This document shows, piece after piece, positions 35,449-47,935 of a DNA stretch of 64,000 nt (position 1 is its first letter; every line of letters begins with the position of its first letter). Under the pieces are notes generated by a model. That model was not told the origin of the DNA. It did no database searches and saw only the letters and a list, made by a program, of their open reading frames with translations. The translations under genes were made by a program, and so were the position numbers. Source of the DNA: Straminergon stramineum (lineage: Eukaryota > Streptophyta > Bryopsida > Hypnales > Calliergonaceae); assembly GCA_963920665.1 (NCBI GenBank), contig OY987265.1:21643001-21707000 (forward strand). The letters are read 5' to 3'.

Positions 35449-35885
35449 AGGCCAGGCCAATTCCATTTGAGGCTGATTGCACAAAATTCTTGCTCCTTTT
35501 AGGCTTAAGGTTGTCTTCAACTACTCATTAGAATAAGGTTATAATGGGGTCAATTCTCCCATATGTAAAGGTCTTGAGGCTAAGAAGTCAAGTCGATTCA
35601 ATAAAACCTAGAAAATTTCACACACACACACTTTTTTTCCCAAGGCCGCTTCACACCTAGAGGTTGGGTCAATTCCCGCCTTGAGACAGATTGCACAAAA
35701 TTTCAGCCTCTTTTAGGCTTAAGGTTGTACTCATTAGAATAAGATTTGAATAGGGGCCAATTGTCCCATATGTGGCCAAGAAGCTAGGCCAGTTCAATAA
35801 AATTGAGAAAGTTTCAGCCCCTCTCTATCTCTCTTTTTAGTGGCTAAGCCAATTCCCCTCGAGGCTAATTGCACAAAATCCTACA
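35449..35885. repeat. Tandem repeat of about 190 bp, 2.3 copies
   Basis: Units start near 35449, 35645 and 35840. They share CCAATTCC, GATTGCACAAAAT, TTTTAGGCTTAAGGTTGT, ACTCATTAGAATAAG and TCCCATATGT. The third unit is truncated. The first begins directly after the 183-bp element. Confidence 0.75.
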
Positions 35886-38575
35886 GATCTCATTTGTTGA
35901 AAAAAATATTATATAAAAAAAAAATTCTATTTAAAATCTGACATTAGCCTTCAAGCCAAGAATTGGCCTCCTATTCATGGTGCACCCAATTCTTAGAACT
36001 CGGACATTGTCAGATCATGTCTTTTTGGAATAAAAATTTCATTCCAACAATTGGCATGGCCTTTAGGTATAAAGCCGCCCTAAGGTACAAAGTTCATAAT
36101 GTGTTTGGGTTTTGAAAGCATCCTCTAACCCAGAGGTAGATTTTGCTTTCTCATTGCACTAACAATGGTGCTAACAATGTACATTTTAAGAGGTGGAAGG
36201 TTTTCAATGACCACCGCATTTCAACTTCCAACATCCATATCTAAATCCACGAAGCTCAAAAAAATATGAAAAGACTTGGATTAGATGCCAATTCCATTTG
36301 TCTTTTAAGGAAAATTTACTAAAAAATATTTTAACAAGTCTAAATTCCTCAAATTAATTTCTAATTCTTCAATAGGCATTTTATAGACCTCCTACCTTAA
36401 TAGATCCTTCACTCTTTGCTAGAGTTCCTTTGGCTTCTCCTAAAATTGAGATTCTTCCACTAGAAGAAATAGGGGTCATACAACTCGAGAGATGCCCCAA
36501 GAGCTTAACATTGTTAACCAAAACAATGTTTCTATTCTATGCCAGCTTTCATGTAGGAATGTACTCTCCTCAATCACTCAACTTGCAAAAGTAAAGCTAC
36601 TCAAAGTTGCTCTCTAAGTATCCCGCAACAAATTGCTCTTGGTATCCTCAAGAAGAGAGAGCATATGTAAAGAATGTTTTGAGAAGTCCCACATGACAAA
36701 CTTCACTACCCATGGGTAGTCTCATAGTCATTTTTTTGGTCTATGCAACCCTAATTTTCACTAAGTCTCAAACAAAAGTTCTATTATTCACTTAATAAAA
36801 CAACTTTGTTTCAATTGGAATGGACTAGGTCTTCTAAGCAAATCATGTGTTGGAATTCATCCAGCAATAATTAGTTGACTGACACACATATGAAAAACTC
36901 TTGAATTTGTTGTTTTATTGCAAATTTATTTTTTGTCAATTTTATTAGTCTAAACATGCACAATGACCAAAGGATCCACAATGGAACTACCCACCTTATG
37001 TAATTCCAACCTATGGTTCACCTTATAGAGACCAAAGAAAATAGTTCAAAAAAATAAATAAACATAACCATTTGCAAAGTTTCCATTGATCATTGACTAA
37101 ATTCATTAAATTTTTAGAATGGAAAGATGGAAAAAAGGGTACAATGCCACTTAGCTACAAACTCATAGTATGGTGGAAGCACTTGAAAACGTCAATATAA
37201 GCAATTCCGAATAATTAGAAGCACCTTTTGCTAGAAAAAAATATTTTTGTAGTATTAGCAATTGAAAATCATGAATTTAAAAAAAATGGATATGACATGT
37301 ATTTTCTATGAATTTTCAAAGTAGAAACTCCCTAAACCACTAAAACTGTTAGATAGGTGGACCTGAAATCAAAAACTAACAAAATCAATAGTCAACTAAT
37401 CAATAGTAAGCATGGGGATAATTCAATGACAAAGTAGAGGGACACTTTAATGAAAGCTTAGGGACATTTCAAGGGAACTCTACTATGCATGAATGAGAAC
37501 ATGGACAATTTTGGTTGTTTTTTAATTTAACAACCAACAAAGTCAAGAGGCAATATTCAATTCAATTTTTCGAGGTGACATGCCAAGTGTCACTAAGTGA
37601 TAAGTTAAGATAAAACCAACCTATGACATGTAGAATGAGTAGCTAGTTTGCTTTGTTAGAATTGTTGAAATGAATATTTTTCCATTCAAAGATGATTTTG
37701 AAAAATGGAGAAAGCAATTCAATATTATTTTGTTTTTGAAAAAGTATGAATTTGTTATGAATTTTTGAAGTGTGCAACTCAATTGGTCCAAAAGAGTCTC
37801 CAGACTACCTCAAAACCAACAAAAATCAATCATAATGTCATCTTACTCATTTAAAGTAGTTACAACATTTCCTAATATGACCACAACATGAAGGTCTAAA
37901 AAGTCACTTCATGTGATGAATTTACTCTTAAAAGATAGAAGTTCCTATTGTAGTCAATAATCACCCCATCATCATCATCCAAAACATTGATTATTGCCAC
38001 TAATCTAACCTAGAGCATTTAAACAATTTTTTTTTGTGATCCTTCTTTCAAAGTTGATTTATTTTGTAAGGGAATATTCATTGATAGATCGAGGATGAGA
38101 TTGTCGAATAGCTTCAAATGGGATGGTGTTGCTCTTTTGTGGATGAATGTGAATGTATATAGATTTGGACAAATAAATCTTTTATATTCATGTTGCATCC
38201 ATTCCTTTAGATGCAAATAACTTGAACATTTTTAATGAACCCCACATTGTTTGAACAAAAGATAGTTAGATCAAATATGAAAAAGTAGTTTAAAAAAGTA
38301 GCAACTCCTCCTTAATTTTTATCTCATCAGAAGGGATTTGAGGCCATGGGAAGGTTGTTTCAAGGTTATTCCTTTGTTGTGAATGAGAATCTATTGGTCA
38401 AAGTACTAAAAATAAAAAATTATTTAAAAAATTAATATTTAATCAATTCAATAATATTATTTGATGTAGCTTTCTTCCAACCACGTCAAAAATTTGATGT
38501 GGCAAAGTTCCCATGTTCCCCATTGCTTGAAACTTGTGGCTCTATATAAGAATTCAATCCCATGTATTGATGTAA
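35886..38575. other. AT-rich repeat island, no gene
   Basis: No conserved protein and no recognisable element ends. Base composition is uniformly AT-rich, consistent with old decayed transposon sequence. Confidence 0.35.
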
Positions 38576-39054
38576 GGTAGAAGCACCTATATACGACACT
38601 TGTTTTGGATTTCTTGATATGGAGGGTGCACACATGAAAAATGATGTGCGTGTGTTAGGAAATGGTTTTGGAAACCAAAAAAATTGGTTTCGTATTTTTC
38701 CGAGTTTATATGAATATTATAAGTATTCTTGAAAAGTACTTCATATCTTTTGCAATGAAATTCCGTTTCATTTGTGTCAAAAAAAAAATACTTCATAGAT
38801 GCACCTACTGTGGACACTAAACTAATACCAAAGTGGGTATGGAAACACCCAAAAGCAACACTCTCTAAACTTGAATCAAGTGCAGGTGATTGGTTGCAAT
38901 ACTTCTTGGAAGAGTGACAACTTCTTGGAACCCCACATGTCTATTTTGGAACCCCACTTGTCTACTTTGGGTCCATAAGCGTTTGGATTTAGGTTTTTTT
39001 TTAGGTGTCATCAAATGGATCGTGCATATAAATTTACATTTAGATGCTTCTACC
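38576..39054. mobile_element. Non-autonomous inverted-repeat element, copy 2 (uninterrupted)
   Basis: The ends GGTAGAAGCACC and (inverted) GGTAGAAGCATC. It matches the copy at 16816-17492 in the same orientation and lacks the SINE found there. 479 bp, non-coding. Confidence 0.78.
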
Positions 39055-39935
39055 TGAGTAAGTTGATTCATGTACAATATTCAATCTTCCTTCTTTTCAT
39101 GAATATATTATACAATAGTCCTTGAATCTAGCCTCATCAATGAATAATTTGAATGAAGTATACTTTTCAAAATAGTCATCATGATCCACAAAGCAAGTGG
39201 AGCAAGGAAGCTAACTTATTCCCATCTACAAGCATGGATGAAATCTGAAAATAGAGACCAAAACTCAATGATTCATCTGCAAAAGTACTTACATTCATTC
39301 CAACATGGCAACATGACCCTAAACCACTCATTCCACAATTCTAGAACAATTTCTTCCACTACAAATGAGAAAAACATACATCCCCGAACATTCCCCCCAA
39401 ATATCTTGAAAATATCTCTATCAGTAAGCAAAACTTTTGCACTCAAATTAGAAACTCGGACTCAAGCTCCAGTCCGCTCAAATTGAATTCCACGCTCCCC
39501 AAAGGAAATTCTGATCTGACTTCCGAGAAAGAGCCGAAACTAAGTTAGCCTTGAGTTCCTCTTCTCTGGGTCGATATACCTTTTCCTCTTTCAATGGAAA
39601 TCTTCCATGTGTTTCCAAGAAAAAAACAAAAAAACAAAGCCTTCCACACCGCTCAGATAGCTTCAGTTGGATATTATAATATTACAACTGTAATCCCTTC
39701 CGAAAGTGCCGTCCTTCAAGCCCAAACACAAAAGGAATTAAAAAAAGAGTAAGCAGGAGTTCCCGGTCTGAGTCAGTTGCAGGAGTTCCAGTCTGAGAAT
39801 CTCAGAAGACTCCCACAAGAATGCCATGAATAGAAACACCAGCTTAAGCTTACCCGGCCATTGCAATAAGTTAGTCCTCGATCAGTCGAGACAGTAAGCT
39901 TTTTGCACTGAACCTGTCTGGTGCTCGATCATCAA
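39055..39935. other. Upstream region of Bet v 1 gene B
   Basis: A 101-codon frame at 39181-39486 has no recognisable family and is probably chance. The region likely contains the promoter of gene B. Confidence 0.35.
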
Positions 39936-42900
39936 ATGGCTGCAACCCGCAGTAGTAGTGTTGTAGAGCTTGAGCCCGTGCTTGAGGCTAAGGTTGGTTC
40001 TGTCATAGGAAGGGAAGAGCGTGGTGCACAGCTGCAGGTGTGGAAGCACACGGAGCTTTTGAATGGCGAAGCTGCGGATGTGTGGATGGCGTGTAAACAT
40101 GCGGTGGCACTCTTGCCGGACTTGGCACCGCAGTACTTCTCCAAAGCTGAGTTCGAGATGGGGTCGGGAGGGCCTGGGAGTGTCGGCGTCTTCCACTTCG
40201 GAACTGGTACAATGAACTCTCATCTCTGTGTATACTGATTTAATTTTGTGCACAAGCTAACTAAGTACGTAAGTTATGTATGATTTCAGCTGATGCAAAA
40301 TTTTGTAGAATTTAGGAGAAATTGAACTGGTACTCGAGGTTGGAAATTGGAATCATGCTCATCTGCGCTGATATGGGGTGTTTTATATCGTTAAATTTGT
40401 GACATTGAAGTGCTCAAAGCTACAGAAACTAAGTTAGGACTGGTATAGACCAGAGGTTAGACTTGAGCGTTGAGTACTGATTGAAGTAATTAGCTGCAGC
40501 CATTATGTGAGTGGTAGCTAGCTTTAAATAATGGCTGCAGCTAAATAATTCAAAGCTAGCTACCTCCCAAATAAATTAAGTAAAAATTATTAGGCAGGGT
40601 CTTGTAGGGCTGCGCTAACTTAATTGCGGGGTTCAGAGCGTGGGAGTTGCGTTCTTCTTGGTGAAGAACCTGACTCTGAAAGAAGACTTCTAAATTCTGA
40701 GAAAATATACCTGAGAGCTAGTCTTGCAGTTGAGGTCAAAATGAACCTCTATTGGTTTATTTTGGTTATTATTAATTTCCAAATAGGGTAGTGAAAGTGC
40801 CTTAGCTCACAGACGTGATACAACTTATTTATCTACCGAAATCATCCCACCTGTCCAAAGTGTGGTTAAATGAGCCATGATCTCGATTCAATATTGGATG
40901 TGGTGTAAGTTTCTACATCTCGTGCTCGAGTACTGGAAAATCGCTGTATCCAACAGCAACCCTAGGCTAGGCTCTTATGAATAGAGACCATGCATTTTCG
41001 GCAAGAATTAATTGTAACGGTCGGTTTTAGAAATGGGTGGCAATTAGATACCGGTATCTTAGCATCAAATGGGAACCAGTGTGCTACGGTTTACAACAAG
41101 TACTTATTGACACAAAAAGCAAATATTGAGGATGTACCACAGTCATGCATACACTCTGAAAAAGCAGGAGAAGTGGGCAATGGAATACAATTACAGCAGG
41201 TTCAAGAGTGGTACTTAACATGCATAAATTTTTTTTTCTTCTTGAAAATTGAAGCTATGACTGGAGGTGGGAGTGTTAAGCACCGGATCGACAAAATTGA
41301 TGAGGACACCCAAACATTAGCCTACACTGTGATAGAAGGAGACACCGCCAACTACAGCTCCGAAATGCAGTTCACTGCAACGGAGGACAACAAAACGGAG
41401 GCCACATGGACGTTGAAGTATGACCCTGCAGCTGGAGAAGCCACAGCAGCTCCAGGTCGAACACCGGAGGAGGTATGGAGCAGCCTGTTTTAGATGGCGA
41501 AAAACAAATTTCCCGTGGTAAAATTTAGGTTTAGAAACTTAAAAATTGGAGTCAAATTTCAAATTTGTTACGGAGTATGTACTAACATTTTCATCTATTT
41601 TTTACATGTCGATGATCTCGTCTATTTGTGTGGTATTAAACACACAAATGTTTTCATTTTGTTTTGACTATTAAACAATAGTTCATTGAGCATCACTCTA
41701 GTTATGTTCCAAAGTTCTGTACGAATTAAGTGCCCTAGCAGTATGGAAAGGCTCAATTCATTGAACTCATGGCAATTTTGCAATTGGGGTGTTCAAGTAG
41801 TTCCTCTTCATAAACGAAGAGAAATTTAGATGTTAGTTTGGTACAATTGCACAGAATTACAGAGAATTACACAGAACCTCTGAAAACTACTAATTGGATG
41901 AGAATCGTAGGCTTGGATTGGCACTGGGTTGAAGCCTAGTCAATTAGATAATTTTCTGGACTTAGGCTCAATACTTGTCATACTTGGTAAAGGTCTTCCA
42001 CAAAACCTCCATAACCGTTTCACCTAAATTATTCAGCCTAAGTTTTGTGGGCTTTCTGCTCTGAGTTGTAATTTTTCTCTGGAATGGAATTTGCCTTTTC
42101 TCTCTCTCAAAAAAAATAATAATTTGAACTAATAAAATGAATGACCTTGCGCCTAACCCATAGGCGAAGGAGATGATGGTGATCGCCTTGAAGACTTTTG
42201 AGCGAGCGGTGAAGGAGAAACGCATAGTGCGGCACACGCGGACGTTGGAGGCGCCTGTGGACTCCATCTGGAATATTTTGATGAATGAGGATGTGATTCT
42301 TCCTAAGGTACATGTTCAGAAATTTTTTCACTAATTGCAACTTATCTTGATGACTGTAATATAAAAAAAATCATTGTTACTGGGAGGTGAAAGAAGATTA
42401 ATATTTCAATGCATTTTAGCATGTATTATTTGGACACCATACGAACAAGTTATGAATTTTCAAAGTGCAAAAAGGAAGTGTATTGAAAATTGACACTAGG
42501 AATACGGTGTTCTACAAGTGAACATTCATCCTCAAAATTAATATCTTCATTTTGGACAAGAATCTAGACGTGACGGTTCTTGCTCACTGACAGTTTTGGA
42601 TGTATTGAACTTCAGGTTATTCCGCACATCATTGCCTCGTTTGAGTACTTGGAAGGCAAAGGCGAGCCTGGCAGCATCCGTCTCCTCCAACTTGGCCATG
42701 GTATGAAAATTCCACAACTAAATATAATTGACAAATTCTCAGCATGTGAACAGGCTTAAAATCATGAATTCCATCCCTTAAAAAGTGAACAAGTTATATG
42801 AAGGCGGGTAATTGCGCTTCATGAACTTCTGTAACAATTATAGAGAAACACTTGAAAGAGTTGATTGTCGTTGTATGTAAATTGGTTTGCATGAAAATTT

Positions 42901-44385
42901 CAGAACCCAAAATTCATGCAAGTAGCACATTCATACCTGTGTATTTCACCTCTGGCTAGTTCTCGACACTTTGCTACATGAAATTTGAGTTTGCTGTGTT
43001 CCTACTTGAAAAATTCGGGTTTCAAACCATAATCCCACTTCAGTCATTCATTCAGTTGATTCAAATTGCAAAATGCTTCTCCTGACCTGAAAAATGAATA
43101 AGAAACCACAGTCAATTGTCAAGATTCATGCTGTGAATTGATATATTTAGAAGAAGGAAAAGAAATTACCTCTGTGAATGAAGAGTCTATTGGGGTGGCT
43201 CTACAATCATTCCTTGTCACATGGACATCCAGTAAGTTACTACCCGCATAATTAGACTGGTTGGGAAACAGTTGCTCTAACAATCAAGTCGTTTGAATGT
43301 GCTTCAGTGAGCTATAATCAATGATAATGTCGCAAGAGGATATGATAATCCAGAATGACATCATAAAGAGGGTCATATCAACCCCTAAATGATGCGGCTA
43401 ATGTTTTTTTGTTTGATGAACATCAAGGAATTCTTGTCTGTAGGATAGAATTGCAACTATTCATCCTCGGAATTAGGGGTGGAAAGGGGAGATCTTCTAC
43501 AATAGTTTGACTCCCAATGAGTATTTTTGATTGTAGATGATGGACATCACACAATTCCTAAATGGCTGATTTCCACGGTCACCAGCCCAGTGTTCAAGGG
43601 TTAAAGAGGTCTCAACACAAGTAGAAATATGGTCTTGGTAGACTCATTGTTAAGACCAACCATGAGTCAAGTTTGTCATAAAATGATGAACTTGACTCAT
43701 GGTAGGTCTTAACAATGAGTCTAGCAAGATCATGTTTCTACTAGATAGTGTAAAGTACCAAGCTAAGGGTCAACTTCCATGTGGAGTCAGAGGCCGGTGA
43801 AGTTTACCAAATAATGGTGGAATGGGAGTTTTAGAAAAAATTGGCTTCCATTCTACTATTGATGAGTGGCTTCATTAGTCCATGACTCCACATAGAAGCT
43901 AGCTTGAAGACATATTTTGTCATTTTAGAGAGTGTCATATTGAAAAGGTCTTAGAATATCAAATTCAAGGCATGTTTTGTCATTGTAGAGAGGATCATAT
44001 TGAAGAGGTCTCCAAGTACCCAACTAAAGCATGTTTGTCTTTCTAGAGAGGGTCATTTTGAATAGGTGTTTAAGGATTAAACTAAGAGAGTTGTTTTGGA
44101 TTGTATCCAGCTATTCCTGGGGGAAAGCATGTGGTAGAGAGGATTGACATCAATGACCCATCTACAAAGACATGGGGTTACACCGTCCTCCAGGGTGACC
44201 CTAAGTACAAGTACCTTTCGGCAGTGATGCAATTTGTGCCTAGTCTTGAAGAAAACACCATTGTGGCCAAGTGGGTAGGTGTGTATGTGCCCCAAACAGA
44301 CACCACTCCCCCACCCGACTTAGCCCTCCATGTGTGGAAGGTCTTTGAAAATGTGGCCAAAGCTTCTCCACAAGTTGTCAATTGA
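39936..44385 (+). CDS. Two-domain Bet v 1/PR-10-like protein, gene B (330 aa)
   Basis: Five exons close in one frame: 39936-40206, 41255-41472, 42164-42307, 42616-42700 and 44111-44385. Domain 1 follows a longer N terminus (about 35 residues more than gene A) and has KHTELLNGEAADVW, the glycine loop GSGGPG at 76-81, RIDKIDEDTQTLAYTVIEGD and ATWTLKYDP. Domain 2 has RHTRTLEAPVDSIWNIL, GKGEPGSIRLLQLGH, then AIPGGKHVVERIDI, YTVLQGD and a C-terminal helix ALHVWKVFENVAKA. The phase-1 introns after the glycine loops (1 and 4) match gene A. Two extra introns, after RTPEE and after VILPK, interrupt what is a single middle exon in gene A. The domain 1 sequence after the first splice (MTGGGSV) and the link region are less conserved. 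Intron 4 (1.4 kb) is full of repeats. Ligand unknown. Confidence 0.85.
40488..40564. repeat. Interleaved inverted repeats in intron 1 of Bet v 1 gene B
   Basis: Arms in the order A-B-A'-B': A is AATTAGCTGCAGCCATTAT (40488-40506), B is GGTAGCTAGCTTT (40513-40525), A' is ATAATGGCTGCAGCTA (about 40528-40543) and B' is AAAGCTAGCTACC (40552-40564). The two stems cannot both form as nested hairpins; the order is that of a pseudoknot. Confidence 0.8.
43620..43742. repeat. Near-perfect hairpin in intron 4 of Bet v 1 gene B
   Basis: Two 60-base arms (43620-43679 and 43683-43742) separated by three bases, with about six mismatches. Core GACTCATTGTTAAGACC and its complement. Probably a MITE; no clear target duplication. 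Confidence 0.8.
43910..44088. repeat. 60-bp tandem repeat, three copies
   Basis: Units begin near 43910, 43970 and 44029 with CAT(A/G)TTTTGTCATT, followed by TAGAGAG.(G/A)TCAT.TTGAA.AGGT. The array ends about 20 bases before the acceptor of the last exon of Bet v 1 gene B and may supply its branch-point region. Confidence 0.75.
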
Positions 44386-45665
44386 TTTTTTTATAACAAT
44401 GATAATTTCTATCCATTGATTATTGAGGTTGAATTTAGCAAGTGGAGGGATACACAATTGTATCCTACTTTATTGAATAAAAAAAATACTATAGGAGAAT
44501 TTTTGATACAAAGACTTAGAAAACAATCAATTGAATGTAGATTTTCTTCATGTCAATGTTTGCCTTACTTTGAATACATTATTTGGGGAATATACTTTGA
44601 ATTTTCCCATATTGAGTATGCATTTCATTAGGTTATTATCACATACTTCCTTTGTCTCAAAATAAATCCATGGTTTCTTGTGGGAAACTATGGGAGTATT
44701 ACAAATTTATTTTGAGATAAAAGGAGTACAATAAGTTGTAAACAATTATTAGAGTGCATTTAGAAGCCCATTTGTCCTTATAACATTGTTTCGTGAGGTT
44801 ATTGTCTTCTTCAAGTGCTCTCTAATTCATAGGTATGCTAAGGTTTGTAGGAGTTGTAATTGGCTATGGAAATTGGCAAGTCTGTATTATACCAATGCAT
44901 GGGGCAAAATATATGCAATGTGTAGCAACAATTGCAATCCTTTTTTAAAATTAAAGATTGAAGGTTGAGTGCATGCTTTCTCATTGGACAATTCATCTCC
45001 CCCGGACTACTCCCTTTTTAATCCTAAAGTCATCTAGTAGACCTATTGTGTCTATGAAGATGTTCATAACTTGAATTTCATCAAACTTTGGTCTATATTT
45101 GATAATACTTTCATCTACAAGTATGGTTGCAAAACAACTTTTGGTTTGTAGAACTTAAAAATAAAATATTGGTTCCCTATGGTGGAATCAATGCTATGTG
45201 GAAGTGCGTGGGTTTGGGGATATTTGAGTTGGAACATATCTTAGATTTTACAAAAATGATACCTTGTACTTGGACTCGTATAGTGACCAACTACATGAGG
45301 GAAATTAGCATGTGGGCTACTTGGTGTCTATAGTTCTAAATCCAAATTTAAAATTAGCTTGTAACTCTAGCTATGTCACTCATGTGATGATGGTTGTAAT
45401 ATAAGGAGACCAACTTATTCTACATTTAGCTATATATTTTTATACTTTTATTTCATGCTAAACTATAGTAAGAAAGATTGCAAACCCCCCACTCTTCACT
45501 TTCAACTTTCAATAATTTAAGGTATGAAAAATACAACATTAAAATTTTTAAAGTCTTCAATTAATTGTCACTAGTCGAGTAGAGAAAAGCAAATCCCAAG
45601 ATACTTTCTTTGAAATTCAAAGCTCTCACCCTCAAAAAACAAATCATCCATAGTTTTGTACAACA
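44386..45665. other. Spacer with decayed unassigned frames
   Basis: Beyond a small Stowaway element at 44644-44728 I find only an open frame at 45127-45333 (words GGINAMWKCVGLGIFELEHIL). It looks like a fragment of a decayed retroelement or transposon protein, but I cannot name the family. Confidence 0.3.
44644..44728. mobile_element. Small Stowaway-like MITE
   Basis: 85 bp. The ends TACTTCCTTTGTCTCAAAAT and (inverted) TACTCCTTTTATCTCAAAAT pair over about 24 bases and start with TA, the usual target duplication of Stowaway elements. Confidence 0.75.
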
Positions 45666-46598
45666 TTAACCCCTAAAGTTCTATGACTATGTTTTCACTG
45701 AAAATGCTCCAAAACTGTCATTTTTAGTACAAGTGCCAAATTTTTAAAAAACAACTTTTTTTGACACATTTAAGCAGAGGATCTTGTAGTGTACTGAATT
45801 GAGAGCATGTGGTAAGAATTTCAGAAATTTTCACTGCATGGATTGCAAGATATAAGCATTTAAATTCACTGAAATGATTTTTTGGGCCCTGCAAGAAACA
45901 AGGCAGCTGCACTTCACAAGCTCACTTTTCTATGAAAAAATGTCCAAAATAGTGGTGCTTCTTTGCATTCTTCTTCCTAGATAAGTTGGCCACATGTTTG
46001 AAAAATTTCAGAGCATTTGGATTTGTACAACATATAGGAAAAAAATAGTAAGTAGATAGTAGTAGAGAATGATTCAAAATACGAACTTGTTAAGAATTTA
46101 ATTATGGAATTAAAAAATGCTAATCCCAATGGTTGCAATGTTATAATAAACAATCTACATCATATGATTTTATTTTTTTCCAAAAATATTGAAAATTGAG
46201 TAAGATAAAGGACTTTGAAGTTTATTTTAGAGTAGACAATCCATAATTGCCCACAAACAAAAAATCCTCATACCTTTTGACTCCTTGATCAAAATGGAAT
46301 GATTCAAAGCTTTCCAAGTATATGTAACTCCAGAAAACCAATTTCAAATTTCAGTTTTTGAAAAAAGTGATTTTTTTAATCTGGCCGAATTGCCCATTTA
46401 TGAAAAAAAAGAAATATATTAGGCCATAACCTTTGACTCGTATTTCCAAATGTCATGAGATTTAGTGCATCTAAAAGATATTCCTCATCCCCACCTTCTA
46501 TTAAAATTTGGGTAAAAAATATGGAAATCTCCAACCACACATATCTGCCCAAAATTATTATACAACCGAAAAACTTAAGTTGGTCCTTTAGGGGTTAA
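45666..46598. mobile_element. TTAA-bounded element 5
   Basis: 933 bp from TTAACCCCTAAAGTTCTATG to GGTCCTTTAGGGGTTAA. Same orientation as element 3 and clearly alignable to it (GCTCCAAAACTGTCAT near the left end). Located outside the main repeat island, which shows the family also moves near genes. Confidence 0.83.
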
Positions 46599-46670
46599 AA
46601 GCCCTTGTATAATAAAATTAATTGTATAGTGAGAGGAAATATTGGGTTTCTTTCACTTAGAATAACAATC

Positions 46671-47278
46671 ACTCCCTTTGTCCCAAGATGATCTTCTTGT
46701 TACACAAAACGTTCTGGATTAAGCTTGAAAATAATTCTTAAATTTTTTTTGACTTGTAAGTAGAGTTTCATGCTCTCCTAACATCCCTGAATTTTGAGTT
46801 TTGGATTAATGTTTAAAGTATGGTTTCAGAGAACTTAAAAATTGAAGTTGTAGGACATTCTGAAGGAGCACTTGTGGCCACATGATTGTTCACTGTAGGC
46901 TTACTCAATTGCTTGTTGTTGGCTTTGGATTGCATGCAACAACAACCATGAGTTGAAATTTCAAAATCAGTTTGACTTTACTCCAAACTGTGTACTTCTT
47001 TTAATGGACCAATTTGAAACATGTCAATTGTGCCTCCAATGGGAGGGGGTTAACTACTTAACTCTAATTAGCTCCCTGTTTTAAGGAGGTGATTAGATTA
47101 TGCCTCCAATAGGAGAAGGGAAATTTTCACTCAACTTCCTGTTTTCAAGGATTTGGTCACTAAGCTTCTACAGTATGTAAGAAACTTGCTACCAATCTCC
47201 TTCCTTATACAACAAGAAGATCATTTTGGGACAAAAAATGAAGCCCAATAGAAAGAACATTTTGGGATAGAGGGAGTA
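46671..47278. mobile_element. Stowaway-like element, larger and decayed
   Basis: The left end ACTCCCTTTGTCCCAAGATG, then ATCTTCTTGTTA. The right side has the complement (AACAAGAAGATCATTTTGGG) and then a final TTTTGGGATAGAGGGAGTA. About 608 bp, non-coding inside. TA is visible only on the right, so this is less certain than the copy at 50770. Confidence 0.55.
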
Positions 47279-47935
47279 ATAGAAAACAAGGGATCAAACT
47301 CCTTTTAGGTTCTAAAGAGCTCTTTTGAATTTTGTCCCTGGATTAATTAGCTTTCACCAATGAGAGCCCACTAGCATGCAACGTGACTGTGGATAAAGGG
47401 ATTGTAATTCCAAATTTAGAGCTTAATTAAGACCAAGTGATGCATGTATTGTGGGGACCACATTTCAAAGTTAGTTTGCAACTGCAGACCTATTTCCTCC
47501 CACTATACAATTAATTCTAATAAGCACATAATAGGGAACATCTTTCTAATACGGAGTATTAAAGAAGGTGATATTAAAGAGGTCTAGGTGTGCTAATTCA
47601 TCCACCTCTGTTCGGGTTCGAATGAATGAAATAATTGTAAAGAGGAAGAACTGGGAGAAAGAAATCTGAGCAGAGTGACGAGCACCAAACCCTAATTCGA
47701 CATTCCGTGCTAGAATCGATTGGCCTTGTATACAGATAAGTTTTTTTGTTTGCCATTCCAATTTGTGCAAATTTGGGAGTGTATTTCTAGTTTTTCTCGG
47801 AGATCTCGGTTCTCGAAGCATAAGTGAAGGTTTTAGATCGAGAGTTTAACAAACTTTCGCCGATTTGAGGAGTGTTTGGTCGATCAATTTGGTCAAGGAG
47901 ATTGAAAGACGGCGTGAAATTGTGCTGCGTAATCG
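47279..47935 (+). promoter_or_regulatory. Promoter and 5' leader of the coiled-coil gene
   Basis: The sequence before the ATG at 47936 contains AAACCCTAATTCG, a telo-box-like motif common in plant 5' regions, near 47690. No TATA box can be assigned with confidence. Confidence 0.4.

Noticed and set aside
39181..39486. 101-codon frame upstream of Bet v 1 gene B
   Set aside because: No domain and a composition like the surrounding AT-rich DNA; probably chance.
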